From Kordiimonas marina (lineage in GTDB: Bacteria > Pseudomonadota > Alphaproteobacteria > Sphingomonadales > Kordiimonadaceae): a stretch of DNA of 64,000 nt. Positions 63,279-64,000 of this stretch are shown piece after piece. How positions within the stretch are numbered: position 1 is the stretch's first letter; every line of letters begins with the position of its first letter. The notes beneath the pieces are model-generated. The model was given only the letters and a program-made list of their open reading frames with translations, was not told where the DNA came from and did not search any database. The DNA lies in the NCBI RefSeq assembly GCF_023006325.1, contig NZ_JAINDF010000001.1:488863-552862 (forward strand), in the 5' to 3' direction. The position numbers and the translations under genes are program-made.

Positions 63279-64000
63279 TCATTCTGCGGGCCGCAATTTG
63301 CGGCGGCCCAGAAGGCGCGCGATGAAGCTGGTCAGCGCACCAAATTCACCAAAACGCAGCAGGCATGGCAGCAGTACCAGCGTGAACAGGGTCGACACGC
63401 TCATGCCGCCGACGATCGTTGTCGCCATCCCGCGGTAGATGGCACTGCCCGCGCCGGGGAACAGCACCAAGGGCAGCATGCCCATGATGGAGGTCAGCGT
63501 GCTCATCAGGATGGGCCTGAGGCGCAGGGAGACCGCGCGTTCGATCGCCTCATCCCGGCTCATGCCCTCGGCCTCGCCCTGGCGGGTCTGCGCCACCAGC
63601 AGGATGGCGTTATTGACCACAAGACCCAGAAGGATGATGAAGCCGATCATGGTCAGGAGGTCGAGCGGCGCGAAGGCGAACAGGTTCAGAAGCCTCAGCG
63701 CCAGCACCCCGCCGACGGTGGCGAGCGGGATGGTGATGACCACCATGATCGCATCCTTTGGCGAACGGAACAGCGCCGCCAGGATCATGAACAATAGCCC
63801 GAGCGCCAGCACGAAGTTGAGCGTGAGCGACCCGACCGCGCGGGCGAGCGCGTCGGCGCTGCCGCCATAGCTGATCACGGCATCAGAGGGCAGAAGCGGA
63901 CGGATTTGCGGTTCCACCTTGTCCTTGAGGATATGGATCATGTCCTCAAGCGCCATACCGTCCGGCTGGTTGATGTTGAAGCTGATGGTGCGCTTGCGGT
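63279..64000 (-). CDS. RND efflux transporter permease, C-terminal part (cut by window end)
   Basis: Inner-membrane proton-driven pump. Only the last 240 or so residues are present; the start lies beyond 64000. Visible: the docking-domain end, then helices 8-12 with LALGLLFMILAALFRSPKDAIMVVITIPLATVGGVLAL (in parts), LTMIGFIILLGLVVNNAILLV and SLRLRPILMSTLTSIMGMLPL, the MMPL/AcrB C-terminal signatures. The truncated family is closest to HAE1/MexF-like or related exporters. The adaptor gene follows 37 bases later, so they form one operon. Confidence 0.93.
   Translation of the reverse strand, partial: RKRTISFNINQPDGMALEDMIHILKDKVEPQIRPLLPSDAVISYGGSADALARAVGSLTLNFVLALGLLFMILAALFRSPKDAIMVVITIPLATVGGVLALRLLNLFAFAPLDLLTMIGFIILLGLVVNNAILLVAQTRQGEAEGMSRDEAIERAVSLRLRPILMSTLTSIMGMLPLVLFPGAGSAIYRGMATTIVGGMSVSTLFTLVLLPCLLRFGEFGALTSFIARLLGRRKLRPAE

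Overview
The window reads as chromosomal DNA of a free-living, probably motile alphaproteobacterium. It is GC-rich and densely coded, with many ATGA or TGATG start/stop overlaps and good Shine-Dalgarno sites. Class-level evidence: the run obgE-proB-proA-nadD-rsfS-rlmH ... EnvC-like/ctpA/YibQ-like/rppH; an atpHAGDC operon without the Fo genes, next to priA; a TrcR (DUF1013) regulator; a perfect CtrA box (TTAA-N7-TTAA) before a chemoreceptor gene; several DUF465/DUF1192 small proteins; and a 6S RNA locus between zapA and the 5-formyltetrahydrofolate cyclo-ligase gene. I cannot fix the genus from sequence alone. No tRNA, rRNA, CRISPR array, prophage or insertion sequence was recognised.

Layout. 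1-3.2 kb: rplU (first base missing), rpmA, and a membrane chemoreceptor with a NIT-type sensor. 3.2-14.9 kb, plus strand: Obg GTPase, proline synthesis (proB, proA), NAD synthesis (nadD), ribosome maturation (rsfS, rlmH), gpmI, a cell-wall group (EnvC-like, CtpA, divergent deacetylase), rppH and an overlapping HEAGH protein. 14.9-22.6 kb, minus strand: F1 ATP synthase atpHAGDC, then priA. 22.7-25.8 kb: MarR-HlyD-DHA2 efflux operon with an operator-like repeat array. 25.9-34.9 kb: transaldolase, methyltransferase, purEK, a GGDEF protein, DUF465 proteins, ubiX, trcR, a quinone oxidoreductase, a small heat-shock protein with a likely RpoH promoter and ROSE-type RNA thermometer, and rpmE.

35-46 kb: MsbA-like ABC exporter, an AT-richer ORFan, a palindromic repeat, a three-gene coupled operon encoding a MotA/ExbB-like channel, a MotB/OmpA-like stator and a small secreted protein, a zinc alcohol dehydrogenase, a methyltransferase, suhB, efp, and a soluble chemoreceptor with two PAS-like repeats. 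46-54 kb: a secreted protein whose predicted mature N terminus is histidine (possible histidine-brace copper protein), DoxX, then the carbon-metabolism group tkt-gap-pgk // fba-thiE. That group is interrupted by an opposite-strand orphan gene preceded by a near-perfect inverted repeat.

54-64 kb: coiled-coil protein plus zapA, a methyltransferase, 6S RNA, folate cyclo-ligase, YmdB-like phosphoesterase, GNAT, MOSC and membrane proteins, a LytS/LytTR-type two-component system, and an RND efflux pair cut by the window end.

The most interesting items are the motor-like operon (37.4-40.2 kb), the ORFan with hairpin inside the glycolytic cluster (49.0-49.65 kb), the candidate copper protein (46.0 kb) and the dual RpoH/ROSE control of the heat-shock gene (34.4-34.6 kb). 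All functional statements rest on reading motifs by eye; no database search was run.
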